A DNA stretch of 64,000 nucleotides from Chlamydomonas reinhardtii (GCF_000002595.2 NC_057009.1:3144382-3208381); one strand, 5' to 3'; counted from the first letter of the stretch, positions 37,484-49,560 are shown. Notes: generated from the letters alone by a model not told the origin. A program made the numbers and translations.

Positions 37484-38170
37484 GACACGATATTTTGAGT
37501 ATAGCTGTGTGGACGGTGCCACGGGTGAAGTTGCACAACCTTGCGAGCTGAAAGGATCGCCACGCCACGCCGCCTCCAGTTCTCTAGGCCCCTCCCAACA
37601 TGCAGTCTCCTCCCCCAAATCCAGTATATGTAGGACTTGGCAGCCCCGGTGTCCAGCTCTGGCGCAGACACCGCATTGCTCGAAGCACCGATCCAGCAAC
37701 TGCCGCTGAGCGGCTGAGCTTCTTCCATTCCTTGAACCAAGAAAATGCACGCGGCTTGCCGTTCGCACGTTCCGCACTTGTGCCGCGCCCCAGGAGGCCA
37801 GGACGGATGGCACGCTTTGCAATGTTGCAACCTGCCTACCACGGCCGCCGCGCCCAGCACCGCGCACCTACGGCCAGAATCCGATGCAACTTGAATTGCC
37901 CCGTTCTCACTTCTGTGATCCCTTCCCCGCTTGCGCCCACCCGCATGCACACGCTGGCCCCGTCTATCTTAAAATCGCCACAACCCTCACGCACCAGCAA
38001 CACCACCACCGCAGCGTCCGCTCTGCACATGGCCGAAAGCACAGCTTCGGCACCTCAACAGCCACCCACAGCACTGCATCCCAGCCTGCACCTAGCTACC
38101 CGGCACTCGTCCGCTGCCGCCTCCGCCTCCACCCTGCCACGCAGCCGCCTCTGCTGCCTCCGCCCGCAGC
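37484..38170. other. Spacer between the coiled-coil gene and RPN3
   Basis: This 690-bp interval must contain the 3' end of RPN3 and the promoter of the next minus-strand gene. I see no TGTAA on the minus strand in it, so RPN3 may use a variant signal or the 3' UTR may run further. An open frame continues upstream of the neighbour's start but has no exon-like features. Confidence 0.45.
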
Positions 38171-41100
38171 TCAGAAGTCGTCCTCGTCCTCCTCCAGCGC
38201 CTTGGCCAGCTCCTGCTCCGCAGCCAGCCGCTCCTGCCGCGCCTCGCTCGTCTCCTGCTTGCGCCTGTTGAAGATACCATGCAGCGGGTGGCGCCGAGGA
38301 GGGGGCCGTGGATGAGGGTCAGTTTGCTGATGGCTTTGGAGCAGGGGCCAGTGCACGGCTGCCTTCGCGCTACAACTCATCACGCTACAGCAAAACCGCC
38401 CTGTAACGCCATACCGCCATACCCCAGGCCCTCGCCCTCCTGCGCCCCACCCTACCGCGCCCCCGCCCCCCCCCCGACCACCCCGCACCTGTGCGCGTCC
38501 GGCTCGAAGCGCATGGCCTTGATCGCCTCGTTGTGCAGGTCCAGGCAGAAGGCAATGCGCGCGTGGAAGGCCGCCTGCGGCTCCGCGGTGCTGTAAACGT
38601 CCGGCCGCTCGCGGCTGGCCATGAAGCCGCCGTCGTGGTCGATCACGGCGTCGATGCCGCCGTCGCGGATGGCCTTGGCCACAATGTACTCTATGTGTGA
38701 GAGAGAGTGTACAAAGTTGTGATAGCGTGTGGTTAGGAGAGACACGGGAAGAGCAAGTGTGCACACGTGCGTGGCCACGATTGGGGTGCAGTTGCGATGT
38801 GGGAAACTTGATCAGCGGGTTGCTGGAGCAGCACCGCGGCCCCAAACTGCCTGAGCACGATTGGGGTTACCCAACCCCTGCCGGCCAGGCTGCCATGCAC
38901 ACGCACCCGCGTCCTCGGCGTTGTTGAGGTGCAGCTTGGCGGCGATCTCCGCCAGGCTGATGCGGCTGTAGGCCAGGTTGATGCGGCGCAGGCCGATGCG
39001 GATGACGTTGTGGTGCAGCCGCGTGATCAGGTTGTGCGTGGCGTCGGCCAGGAACACGTCGTGGCAGCGCTCGGCCACCTGGGCGCCAGGAGCGGGGTTT
39101 CGCGGGGGTGGGGGTGGGTGGTACCATTCATAATGAGCGAAGGAATGGTAGACGGCAGGCAATCTTGGGGGACAGCGAAGTGTTACCACATGCATACTAA
39201 GTTTGGCGAAGGCGATGATGGTCAACTGGCGATTGTTGCGCGGACTCCATACAAGAAGCGGGGGGCGTTTAAGAAGGGGTCAGGACGAAAATGCGCTACA
39301 CTACCGATTTCCAGCGCTACACTACCGATTTCCAGCCTCCTGCTTCCTAACCGGTGCGGGCATAACCAACCCCACCCTCGAATCCCACGCAATGCTCGCA
39401 TCCCTGACCCCACCCCCACCCACCCCGCCCAACCCTCCGCCCCACCTGCTTGAATGCGCGCATGTCTCCCGCCTTGACCGCCTGCGTGAGCTCGAAGTAG
39501 GGCTGCAGCGCGGCGCTCATGCCGGGCTGCGCGAACTCGGTGCGGTCGGGGATCTCGCCCAGCAGCAGCCGCACCAGGATGAGCCACTTGGACACGGTGA
39601 TGCGGAAGCCGTGCGCGATGGAGGGCGCGCGCCGCAGCGACTGCGGGGCGGGAGATCAGAGGGCGGTTGCTTCCACCATTCCCAACGAGGAACCAGAGAC
39701 ACGCATGGCAGGCCAAGTTGAGGCAAAAGCGATACGCGGGGGATGCGGCGGCGCGAGACGCGGCAATGCGGCACTGGGCATTGCTTCCTTCGGGACTGGT
39801 TCAACCTCCCCACGCCCCTTGCGTATCATGGTCCTGATTAGGAATGTTGCAAGCAACCCTTTGCTCGTTCCGAACCTCCTGCGCAGCCCGCCAAAGCACT
39901 CCAGCGCCCCGGGAACCCCTCCCCAGCGGCCACCCCGCCGCCGCACCTGCTGCAGGCAGTCCTTGGCCTCGGCGTACTCGAGCTGTATGGTGCGGATGCG
40001 GCCCAGGTAGTATAGGTAGCGGCAGTACTGCTGCCCGCTGCGCCACTGGTCCGCCTTCTGGGCCTTGCTGCGGAACTTCTCAGCCTGTAAGGGAAGCGGT
40101 GGGAGGGGGGTTTGGAGGTTTGGGCGGGGTAGGGCTGGGGCGAGACCGCGAGAGGTCAGTGGCCAGCCCGGCGGCCAAGGAGGCAGCTGTGTTGGCTGTG
40201 CTCGTCCGCCGCACACACCCACGTGCCGACTGCGGCCACCCCGGCCCTCCCTGAACGGTTACGCCTACGCTGCTCTATGTGTCATACACGAGAGAAGCCT
40301 CCATGCCCCAGCCCGCATCCCCACATCTCCTCTCCGCGCTCGGTGGGCTAGCCCGGAATTTCTTATCCAGTTCTCCGCTAGCCTTGCGCCTGGTGCCAAT
40401 CAGCACTCTCTCATATTCATGGGGTTGCTAAGGCAGTCCTCCTTGCCGCCCCCCCACACACACGCACTTCGGGTATAGTCCCCCTGTTCACCCCACTCAC
40501 GCCGCCCCCTTCCGCCTCCCATGGCTCTCTCCCACCTGGTCGTACAGGTTGTGGTGCAGGTAGTTGCGCAGCAGCAGGTTCATGAGCGTCTCCTGGCCAA
40601 TGGCGTCGTGCCGCAGCACAGCCGTGCGGTGCAGGGCCAGCAGCGAGCTGCGGCAGGGGGGGCGGGGGCGAGAGGGCGGGGAGGAAACGGCAGGGGAAGG
40701 GGATTGGTCATGGAAGTCTGGGTGGCGGGGGCCCGTGGGCCGTGGGCTACTGGCCTGCTGGGCAGTGGCAGGGAGTGCATATTCACACGCATCTGCAACT
40801 CGGCGCCCCAAGTTCCCCGAAGCCACCGCCAGTCCGTCCCCCCATGCGTGGCCCTCCAAGAACGCGCGCTCACGCGCCGCCTCCGCGTCGCTGGCATGCC
40901 ACGGCCCCAGACATCCTAGCTGTACTGGTCATGCGGGGCATGCAAGCCCCCTCCTCATGTCAGCCAAGGCAACTGCTGGATCCGGTGCGCCGCTGGCCGC
41001 GCCCTACTGCTTCCCGACCATGTTATGAACCACCCCGAATGACTTCCCAACGCTCCATCTTTTACGGCGCAGCCCCGCCTGCTTCGGCCCCGCCTGCAGG

Positions 41101-42041
41101 CTGCTGCTGCCCACCTGCGGATGCTCTCCAGCTCGCCGGTCTGCTCGTAGGCAAAGCCGTAGTAGAAGTAGATGCGGGCCGCGATCACGTCCAGCGTGCG
41201 CCGGTTGAACTGCCCCACCCGCGCCACCGCCGCGTCCGCCACCGTGCGCGCCTGCGGGTGTGGATCCGGAGCGTTGGACAACAGCAGTGAAGGGTTGTGC
41301 TGGGGGGAGCGCTTTTGGCCGGTAGCACGATACATGCCCTTGCACAGCGAGTTGTTGGTTGGCAAGTGCGTGCATAATGGCAACCTGTAAGCTTGGCGCC
41401 CCACCGCGCTGCCGGGTGCCGATGGCAACACGCCCCTGACACGGTGTGTACGGGCTGCTGGCAGTCCTGCCCCCCTCCCTTCCCTTCCCCGCCCTGCAAC
41501 CCCCTGCGGCCGTACGCCCCGCTACTAGCTCCATTGATGTAAGGCCACGCACCAGCTTGTATTCCTGGCGGTCGCTCAGGAATAGCAGCACAATGAGGTA
41601 GGCGTACAGCTCAACCTCCGGCAGGACCGATGTCGACTCGCACGATGCCGCGGTGGTCGCCTCGTCCGACTCCATGCTGGAGGACGCCGCCTGCGCAGTC
41701 GCGACGTGCAGGTCGGTGACATGCAAACGCGCTAGGCAAGCCCCGGGCGTGGCTGTCCGCACCTGCTCAACCTGGCCGGTGAGGAATGTGCGGGACTCGA
41801 GGTCCGCGGGCAGGGTCTGCCGCAGGAAGGCCTTCACATTTGCCGCTGTCAGCTGCTTGCGAACAGTAGCTGTCTGCCGTAGCAGCCTTCCAATTAGCAG
41901 GCGCGTGTCTTTCGCCTTCACAGATTTCTCCACCAGAGCCACAACCGACTTCAGCTTGTCCTCCAGGGTAGCGGGCGCAGCAGCAGAAGCCACTGCCTCG
42001 GCGCCATTCTCCTTAGGAACTTCCGGCTTGTCTACTTCCAT
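38171..42041 (-). CDS. RPN3: 26S proteasome regulatory (lid) subunit RPN3/PSMD3
   Basis: Eight exons (41553-42041, 41115-41251, 40536-40647, 39947-40084, 39446-39640, 38907-39078, 38489-38690, 38171-38264) give 512 residues, close to the human (534) and yeast (523) proteins. RPN3 is a scaffold subunit of the 19S lid. Family landmarks are clear: [70 protein letters not shown], then the PCI domain with [20 protein letters not shown] and [25 protein letters not shown], and the C-terminal [20 protein letters not shown]. The tail is acidic (EEDEDDF). The first exon contains a possible 72-bp in-frame intron (41691-41762) with good splice sites; removing it would give 488 residues. Outside that, confidence is high. 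Confidence 0.96.
39117..39137 (-). repeat. Intron repeat-like motif, sense, near an RPN3 acceptor
   Basis: On the minus strand ATTATGAATGGTACCACCC precedes a C-rich tract about 40 nt before the exon 6 acceptor at 39079. It is a diverged match to module 2 of the intron repeat. Confidence 0.4.
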
Positions 42042-43191
42042 CGTCTCAGACTCGTCTTAAGATCTGGGCGGGTTTTCTAAAACATCGAAAGCCTAGCGAA
42101 TGTAGGTGTTCTATCCAATCAACATGCAATGTTTGCTTTGCAATTTTATTGCGAGGTTGTCTCAAGCTCGTTGGGTTTGGTGCCCTCTCGCGAGCCCGTT
42201 TGGCCATCTCACTGCCCAGGCCAAACCCCAGCTCCCCGAGGCGACATTTCGGTATGTTCAGGCATGATATGTTTGTCCTTACAAATGCACGCAGGTGCAG
42301 ACCCCCTCGACTCCCCGCCCCGCGACGGTCCCCGCCCAGCACGGTCCCGCACTGCACACACACTTACCGCCCGCTAGCCGAGCATGTGCAGGCAGTGCAG
42401 CGACCAGTTGCATGCGCGAAGCCAAGCAATGTGTCCTAATCAACCAAGCAGCATGCTAGCTCCCAGTTGCAGTGGAGAACCGAAGGTTGGGCCCTGCACC
42501 CGTACAGCAGGCTGCAACTGGACTATGCAGACGCCTGCACGCAGCTCAAGGCTGTGGGATTACGAGCGATTGGCTACAGGGATCGGCTAACTTGGCTTGC
42601 AGCACGAGGTGACGAGGCGAGGGCGGGGGGCCTAAGCAGGGCGCACCAGCACACGGTACATGGCCGTGCATCCCGAGGCTGCAACCGCTGGGCCTCCAAC
42701 TCCCGGGCCTGTCCTCCCGAACCTCAGGCCGATAGCCAATAGCGCGTTGTCCTGTCTAGCCCCTACTTGGCTACCCACTACATTGCGCCTTGACACGATA
42801 AGCTAGCGCCTATCTTTGTTATCTCCCACAATGAGTAGAAAGCCAACGCACAACCCCAACGCCGGTCTCACACATCTATTCCCATGCACAGCTGCCGACC
42901 ACCATCCACGCAGCGCTGCGATGCATGAGAGCACCCACAGCTGCAATGTATCACCTACAGACTGTTGTCGGCGCGTCACGCTTTGTGAGGTGCGCCAGCG
43001 CAGATGCTGAATGCCTTTCAGCTTCATGACTACCGGACGCTGAGCTCCTCCCATGGTGAAGTGAGCCCGTGCTTCCCTCGAACGCGCCTGCGCCTTTACC
43101 CATAACTCCCAGCAGGCCTGAAGCAGGTGCTTTTAAGATCATAGTGCTCTCCAAATGAGCCCACCAGGAAGTCGCAACCATGTGGCAGGGT
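42042..43191. other. Spacer between RPN3 and histone H4
   Basis: Upstream DNA of RPN3 on the left and the region beyond the H4 3' palindrome on the right. I see no gene, RNA or repeat of note. Confidence 0.5.
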
Positions 43192-43207
43192 GGTGTTGAG
43201 AAACACC
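43192..43207 (-). terminator. Histone 3' palindrome of H4
   Basis: GGTGTT and AACACC flank a 4-nt loop, 115 bp beyond the H4 stop. On the minus strand it reads GGTGTTTCTCAACACC, the replication-type histone mRNA 3' signal known in volvocine algae. Confidence 0.92.
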
Positions 43208-43321
43208 GAGTTTTGGATGAAGAGGTTGACAGCCAGGTGGGAGGGGCAAGACAGCGTGGATCGTACCGGTGAGGTATGAGACGTGCCTTGTCCCCCACAC
43301 AGCAGCCGGCGCAGAAGCGGC

Positions 43322-44297
<976 letters not shown>

Positions 44298-44338
44298 GCA
44301 TGCTGCCGCCTGGGCTGGTTTGTCCCCCCAAAAAACTC

Positions 44339-44354
44339 GGTGTTTCTCAACACC
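44339..44354 (+). terminator. Histone 3' palindrome of H3
   Basis: GGTGTTTCTCAACACC on the plus strand, 42 bp after the H3 stop. Confidence 0.95.
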
Positions 44355-44644
44355 ACCTTCCAACAGCAACGGTGTCAATATGTCTGCATTACATACTTCA
44401 TATGATTGTAGTGTGTGACAGCGCCAGCGTAAATACCCACTAGTGCCAGTGCCACTAGCCCACTGCTGGCAGCTGCTGGTGTCGGTTCAGGTTCCGGTGC
44501 CATTAGCCCACTACGTAACAGCGCAACGCCATAACACACACATGCACCTGACATAATACCGCCTTCGTCTTTAAAAAACATTCTCGATAAGCGCCAGTGC
44601 GAAGCCTGGGATATATGTACGGTTGATTACTGTATCGTGATTGG

Positions 44645-44660
44645 TGGCGCAGCGGTTAAG
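44645..44660 (+). other. tRNA-like A-box (possible SINE relic)
   Basis: TGGCGCAGCGGTTAAG matches the internal A-box of tRNA promoters. No acceptor-stem partner or full B-box follows; a weak TTCAGTCC lies about 80 bp downstream. It is not a functional tRNA, but a diverged tRNA-derived SINE is possible. Confidence 0.3.
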
Positions 44661-45200
44661 AGGGGTTGGCATGAGTCCCAGGAGGGCGTAGGTGCACACA
44701 TGGACGTGGGCTCAGGACCGGACCTTCAGTCCTGCACTACCGCACATGTGCAGTCGGAGGTACTGAGGTCATGAGGTACTCCGCTGGTGCAAGCCTGGTG
44801 TATGTGATAAAGTGTTGTGGGAGGCATAAGGAGGGATGGGGAAAGAGGCACTACAAGTCCCCAAGAGGGTGCGAAAGCATACTCGAGCACCTGCATCACC
44901 GCACATCGCCAACGCTCTTGTGAGCCCTGGCGCGTAGTTCCATCCAGCCGGCAACGGATCGGGCCGCCGACATGAGGGATTGTTGGATTGAGGAATGGTG
45001 CACCGTGTCAATCTAGTATGGAGGTGGTTGATGCCGCCAGCGCCAGAGCTCGTAGCCCGTAGGTCTTGCCCAGATAGGTTCCCCCGCCCCGCCCCAGCCA
45101 ATTCAATTGCACCATCATTCCCTACTTTGCCCTACTCGTACTTCACTCGTTTATTCTATTTGGCCATTTCCGCTCCAGATCAAAGGTTCAGGTGTGAAAG

Positions 45201-45320
45201 CCCCAGGCCCTCTCAGTATAACCCCTCCAGACCAGTGTCAGGGCCCTCTTAGCACTCAGTACAACCCTGGCCCAGTGAAGTCCAGGCCCTCTCAGTACAC
45301 AGTACCACCCTGGCCAGTCC
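45201..45320 (+). repeat. Imperfect 40-bp tandem repeat, three units
   Basis: Units start at about 45201, 45239 and 45282; each has a CAGGGCCCTCT/CAGGCCCTCT core, CAGTAYA and CCCTGGCCAGT-like DNA. Confidence 0.7.
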
Positions 45321-45472
45321 TTGCTCTGCATGCTGCGCACACGGGGGCACCCGTCGTGGTCCCCGACGTCATCACCAGGTGCAGTCGGGTTGTGCCCCGC
45401 ACTGGCTTTCCCCCTCCGCCCATCCTGGCTAGTTCCGCCCTGTCCCAAGCCCCCAAACCCCCGCGTCATGGT

Positions 45473-45488
45473 GGTGTTGAGAAACACC
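45473..45488 (-). terminator. Histone 3' palindrome of H2B
   Basis: GGTGTT-GAGA-AACACC on the plus strand; on the minus strand it reads GGTGTTTCTCAACACC, 38 bp after the H2B stop. Confidence 0.95.
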
Positions 45489-45525
45489 GAGTTTTTATCG
45501 TGGAGTTGGTCCAGCCTGAGAGCTT

Positions 45526-45987
45526 TTAGCCTGAGGTGAACTTGGTCACGGCCTTGGTGCCCTCCGACACCGCGTGCTTGGCCAGCTCGCCGGGCAGCAC
45601 CAGGCGCACGGCGGTCTGGATCTCGCGGGAGGTCACGGTGGGCTTCTTGTTGTAGCGGCTCAGCTTGGAGGCCTCGGTGGCCACCTTCTCAAAGATGTCG
45701 TTGATGAAGCTGTTCATGATGGACATGGCCTTGCTGCTGATGCCGGTGTCGGGGTGCACCTGCTTGAGCACCTTGTAGATGTACAGCTTGTAGGTCTCCA
45801 CGGCGCTCTTCTTCTTCTTCTTGTCCTTCTTCTCGCCATCGCCCTTGGGCTCCTTGGCGGCCTTCTTGGAGGGCTCCTTCTTGGCCTTCTTGGCGGCCTT
45901 CTCGGCCTTGGGCTTGGCCTCAGCCTTGGCAGGAGCCTCGGCGCCGGCCTCGGCGGTCGCGGGCTTCTCGTCCTTTTTGGGGGCCAT
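45526..45987 (-). CDS. H2B: Histone H2B
   Basis: An intronless frame of 153 residues. The N-terminal tail (about 1-60) is Lys/Ala/Glu-rich, typical of green-lineage H2B; the histone fold follows from [20 protein letters not shown], with the family's [19 protein letters not shown] and the C-terminal helix ending AVTKFTSG. The Lys that is ubiquitinated in plants lies in this C-terminal AVTKFTS motif. It is divergent to H2A across 285 bp and carries the histone palindrome. Confidence 0.99.
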   Translation of the reverse strand: MAPKKDEKPATAEAGAEAPAKAEAKPKAEKAAKKAKKEPSKKAAKEPKGDGEKKDKKKKKSAVETYKLYIYKVLKQVHPDTGISSKAMSIMNSFINDIFEKVATEASKLSRYNKKPTVTSREIQTAVRLVLPGELAKHAVSEGTKAVTKFTSG

Positions 45988-46272
45988 TTTGTAAGTGTTG
46001 CAGATGCGGCAAAGTTACTGAGGGAGTTGGGATAGTCGCTCTGAAAGAGAATGCGCTATTTATTGCCGATTCGGCATCGGGGTGGCCAGGGCGAGGCGAG
46101 CGGTTGTTTGACCCAACCGCCACGTAGCGTTGACCGGTGGCCAGGCCGAGCCGCCGCGGTTCTGGGCGAGCTACATATAAACACGAGGGACACTTAACCC
46201 AAAATTACAGCGCTTTCAACACTTACTCACAGCCCTCTTATCTCGTTCTGCAAGAACCCCTAACTCGATACA
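45988..46272. promoter_or_regulatory. Divergent H2B/H2A histone promoter
   Basis: CGTTGACC at 46128-46135 is followed by TGGCCAGGCCGAG (46138-46150). A related GTGGCCAGGGCGAG lies at 46082-46095. The TATA box for H2A is CATATAAA at 46174-46181; an AATAAATA on the minus strand near 46058 may serve H2B. Confidence 0.82.
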
Positions 46273-46665
46273 ATGGCTGGTCGCGGCAAGGGCAAGACCT
46301 CTGGCAAGAAGGCCGTGAGCCGCAGCGCCAAGGCCGGCCTGCAGTTCCCTGTGGGCCGCATTGCGCGCTACCTGAAGAAGGGCAAGTACGCCGAGCGCAT
46401 CGGTGCCGGCGCGCCCGTGTACCTGGCCGCCGTGCTGGAGTACCTGACCGCTGAGGTGCTGGAGCTGGCCGGCAACGCCGCCCGCGACAACAAGAAGAAC
46501 CGCATTGTGCCTCGCCACATCCAGCTGGCCATCCGCAACGATGAGGAGCTGGGCAAGCTGCTGGGCGAGGTGACCATCGCCTCGGGCGGTGTGCTGCCCA
46601 ACATCCACGCCGTGCTGCTGCCCAAGAAGACCAAGGGCGGCAAGGGCAGCGAGGAGGCCGCCTAA
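46273..46665 (+). CDS. H2A: Histone H2A
   Basis: A 130-residue intronless frame beginning [20 protein letters not shown]. The histone fold is complete, with [14 protein letters not shown] and the acidic-patch segment NDEELGKLL. The C terminus is KGSEEAA, without the SQ motif of H2A.X and without the features of H2A.Z, so this is canonical H2A. Pairs with H2B in the nucleosome core. Confidence 0.99.
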   Translation: MAGRGKGKTSGKKAVSRSAKAGLQFPVGRIARYLKKGKYAERIGAGAPVYLAAVLEYLTAEVLELAGNAARDNKKNRIVPRHIQLAIRNDEELGKLLGEVTIASGGVLPNIHAVLLPKKTKGGKGSEEAA

Positions 46666-46704
46666 GCGCCTGTCCTTGTTCACTCATACGTCATACATAA
46701 ACTC

Positions 46705-46720
46705 GGTGTTTCTCAACACC
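46705..46720 (+). terminator. Histone 3' palindrome of H2A
   Basis: GGTGTTTCTCAACACC on the plus strand, 40 bp after the H2A stop. Confidence 0.95.
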
Positions 46721-47400
46721 ACCATTTCCTGGTCGAGGAGTCATTGGGTTTGGGAACGGGTTTGGTGACAGCGCCAGTGGAATTGGAAAGGAAACGGAAA
46801 GGCACGGGGTTGTCTGATGTAGGGCTTGCGGCACTTCGGTGTTTGTCATGTTTGTCTTTCACCGGCAACCTCTGGCAACGGGAACGGCTAGTCTGTCGGT
46901 TGCCACGGAGTAATTCGCACATATGTAAAACTGCACGGATGGTATGGGCTTCTGTTCTCTGGCTTTGGCGCTTATGCCTGCACCCATTGCCAACCAAAAC
47001 CCGAGCAACCAAAACACACGTTTACTTTGCGTCCATGCCGCCACACATGCAGTTCATATTTTCTTGCGGCCGCAACAGCAGCAACAGCCGCAGCGTGCCG
47101 CAGCCGCAATACGTGCAACAGGTGCAGCTTCAGGTGCAGCTTCGGGTGCAGCTTCAGGTGCAGCCGCAGCTGCAACAGGCGCAACAGCCCCTGCTGCAGC
47201 CGCCGCCACCATCACAAGGGTTATGCCGCGTTCATTGGTTCGTGTTCAGGCGCTGGGCTGGTAGTAGTGCGGGTGCTGAGCTGAGGAGCTCAGTTGGGCG
47301 CCAGTTTGGGGGCTGTTATGCTTTACATGTTGTGTTCAGGGGCGCTTCCGCGCTTGGGGTTTCGTAGATGGGTGGGCCCGTGTGGTCAGGGCTCCTATCT

Positions 47401-47418
47401 TAATGTCTCCAGACATTA
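47401..47418. repeat. Perfect 18-bp inverted repeat
   Basis: TAATGTCT-CC-AGACATTA. The same TAATGTCT/AGACATTA half-sites recur at about 47460 and 47593, so the element may be a small inverted-repeat insertion. Confidence 0.75.
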
Positions 47419-47681
47419 ATCGGCAGTTTTGGCCGTTTCCTAGACATTCCTCCCAGGGGCTAATGTCTGGGGCGAGACTTTGTTGGCCCGGGTTTGGGGC
47501 GGGTTTTGTCCAACTTCCTATGGAGAAGCCCCCCAACCGCCATGTGCCCAGACAAAAGACGGCGGCCACCCGGCGGTTTTTTGTCTGGAGCTAGACATTA
47601 CCCCGAAAACAAGATACGACCCCTGCGTGTGGTGTCGGGCGGAGGGCCATCCATGCAGCAGGCGGTGGCTCCCTAGTCCCG

Positions 47682-47706
47682 CAACACCGGCTCTGGTCCG
47701 GTGTTG
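47682..47706. repeat. Hairpin with a 9-bp perfect stem
   Basis: CAACACCGG and CCGGTGTTG flank a 7-nt loop. It is followed within 5 bp by the 21-bp direct repeats. It is not the histone palindrome, although the GGTGTTG half is similar. Confidence 0.7.
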
Positions 47707-47710
47707 AGGT

Positions 47711-47756
47711 GTTGACTTCAGGCCCCGGTGGCGGGGTTGACTTCAGGCCCCGGTGG
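47711..47756 (+). repeat. 21-bp direct repeat, two identical copies
   Basis: The same 21 bp (GTTGACTTCAGGCCCCGGTG plus G) occur at 47711-47731 and 47736-47756. Confidence 0.9.
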
Positions 47757-48324
47757 ATGTATTTCGTAATACCTTAACGTCATGGCCAGAGGAACAGCAG
47801 TTCTAGGCAGGAGGCTCCGAGGGCTGCTAGTGTTTGCCCGGCCCCCTCCACCAGAGGCGCATTAGACCGTGCTGGTCTGGGCCCTGCGGCTAAAAGCGGG
47901 GAGGCAGGGAGCGCAAAGGGCCCAAGTTGCGCACGTCCGCGGAAGAGTTTGATGCTTGTGTGAGGGTATCCGGTGACCTCCGTGCTCCATCACCAACCAG
48001 ACGGATGGTGCCTTCGGTACTGTAGCTCGGTCGCGCCAGAATGCGGGCAGTGCAACGCGCCGGAAAGCCCGGGCAAATCGTGCCATGCGGATGTTGGCGC
48101 CCGCTCGACGATCCACCCTGATGCATTCATGACCATTGTCCTAGACCGGTGCAACATACTTAATAACAGGGAAACCGGCTGAAGGCGTGCCCAAACCCTC
48201 CAGTGCCATCTACCCCACCCTGGCTTCTTCCCACATTCAACAGTTGGCACACCACCCCTGCGGCAGTTGCTCGGGCACAGCTTAGCAACCTAGCAAAAAG
48301 TGTTTTGAGACCCGACAGAAAGGT

Positions 48325-48340
48325 GGTGTTGAGAAACACC
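48325..48340 (-). terminator. Histone 3' palindrome of H1
   Basis: Same 16-bp palindrome, 41 bp after the H1 stop on the minus strand. This shows that linker histone mRNA here uses the replication-type 3' signal too. Confidence 0.93.
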
Positions 48341-48380
48341 GGTTTGTTTTAAGGGACCCCGAGGGGAGAGCGCAAGGCAC

Positions 48381-49331
48381 TTAGGCCTTCTTGGCAGCCT
48401 TGGGCTTCTTCTCGGCGGACTTCTTGGCGGCGGGCTTGGCAGCCTTGGCCTTCTTCTCGGCCTTGGGCTTGGCAGCCTTGGGCTTCTTCTCAGCCTTGGG
48501 CTTGGCGGCGGCCTTGGGCTTCTTCTCGGCCTTGGGCTTGGCGGCGGCCTTCTTGGTGGGGGTCTTCTTGGCGGGCTTGGCAGCCTTGGGCTTCTTCTCA
48601 GCCTTGGCGGGCTTGGCGGCCTTCTTCTTCTCGCCCTCCTTCTTGGGCTTCTTCTCGGCCTTCTTGGCGGACTTGGGCTTCTTCTCGCCCTCCTTCTTGG
48701 GGGCCTTAGTCTTCTTGACGGCGCCCTCCTTCTTGGGGGCGGCGGCCTTCTTGGGGGTAGCGGCCTTCTTGGCGGCCTGCGGCGAGAAGGGATGGTTCCG
48801 TGAGTGCATGTGGAAGCGAACACAAGCGAAAGGAGCAGAGGCGGATGGCACCGTCGGCCCCAGGCCAGGCAAGCGCACCTTCTTGACCTCCTCGGACAGC
48901 TTGAAGCTGTTCTTGACCTTGATGAGCTTGCCGCTCTTGACAAAGGTCTTGAGCGTCAGCGACAGGGTCTTGGGGTAGTTCTTGTCGTGGATGTCCTGCG
49001 AGGACCATGAAAGTCAGTCAAACTTGCATAACTTTGAACGAGCCAACTCCAAGCTGGGGCCCTGGCGACCGCTCCTTTATTGAGCAGTGGTAATAATTTA
49101 AGCAACCCATCCTTTAAATTAAGTCGGCCGAGCCTATCGACCGACCTTGCCATACTTGGCGTCAATCCACTTCTTAATGGCCGGGATAGAGCTGCCGTCG
49201 CGCTCCTTCAGGGCCAGGATGGCCTCAGAGACCATGGTAATGTAGGGAGGGTGGGTCGCGACCTTCTTGGCCTTGGCGGCCTTCTTGGCAGCGGGGCTCT
49301 TAGCCGGGGCGGGGGCAGCGACGTCGGCCAT
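48381..49331 (-). CDS. H1: Linker histone H1
   Basis: Three exons (49146-49331, 48879-48995, 48381-48776) give 232 residues. The winged-helix globular domain (about residues 24-100) runs from [20 protein letters not shown] through [12 protein letters not shown] and [20 protein letters not shown] to [10 protein letters not shown], split by the first intron after YGK. The tail (about 102-232) is almost only Lys, Ala, Pro and Glu, with repeated [11 protein letters not shown] units, and would bind linker DNA. H1 is unusual among the histones here in having introns and no divergent partner. The first donor (GTCGGT) is weak but the exon phases fit and the domain is continuous across it. Confidence 0.98.
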
Positions 49332-49560
49332 TTCGTCTGAGTTGGTGCTTTTGAAAGCGGAAGAGGTTTAGAGAGCTTGAAAGCTGTATTAGTGAGCGAA
49401 AGTAAGTTGTTGAGTTTGCCGAGGGCGGCCGTGTGTATATAAGAGGCGAGGGCTGCTGCAGGTCGGGGCGGTGCCGTACGGGTCAACGACTTCCGGTCGT
49501 TGTGCCAGTCTGAGCGTTGACCGAGGCGTTGACCCATTCCCGCTCAGCTTGGCCAACCCT
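49332..49560 (-). promoter_or_regulatory. H1 promoter with histone motifs on both strands
   Basis: TATATAAG at 49436-49443; CGTTGACC on the minus strand at 49481-49488 and on the plus strand at 49515-49522 and 49527-49534. The block GCCAGTCTGAGCGTTGACCG (49504-49523) is identical over 20 bp to the H4/H3 promoter. Confidence 0.8.

Larger units (their letters stand above)
44298..45472. other. Spacer between H3 and H2B
   Basis: Besides the two 3' palindromes at its ends this interval contains a tRNA-like A-box at 44645 and an imperfect 40-bp repeat present about three times (45201-45320). No coding frame of note is present. Confidence 0.6.
46666..48324. other. Spacer between H2A and H1
   Basis: After the H2A palindrome there are: a CAG/CAA-rich stretch with a 12-bp tandem repeat (about 47080-47200), a perfect inverted repeat at 47401-47418, further AGACATT/AATGTCT copies to 47600, a strong hairpin at 47682-47706 and a 21-bp direct repeat (47711 and 47736). 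No gene is convincing; a Gln-rich open frame on the plus strand is best explained by the repeat. Confidence 0.6.

Noticed and set aside
44636-44735. Functional tRNA gene
   Set aside because: Only the A-box fits; there is no matching acceptor stem, anticodon arm or complete B-box.
46744-47367. Gln-rich plus-strand frame in the H2A-H1 spacer
   Set aside because: The Gln run comes from a 12-bp CAG/CAA-rich tandem repeat; no ATG in good context or splice support.
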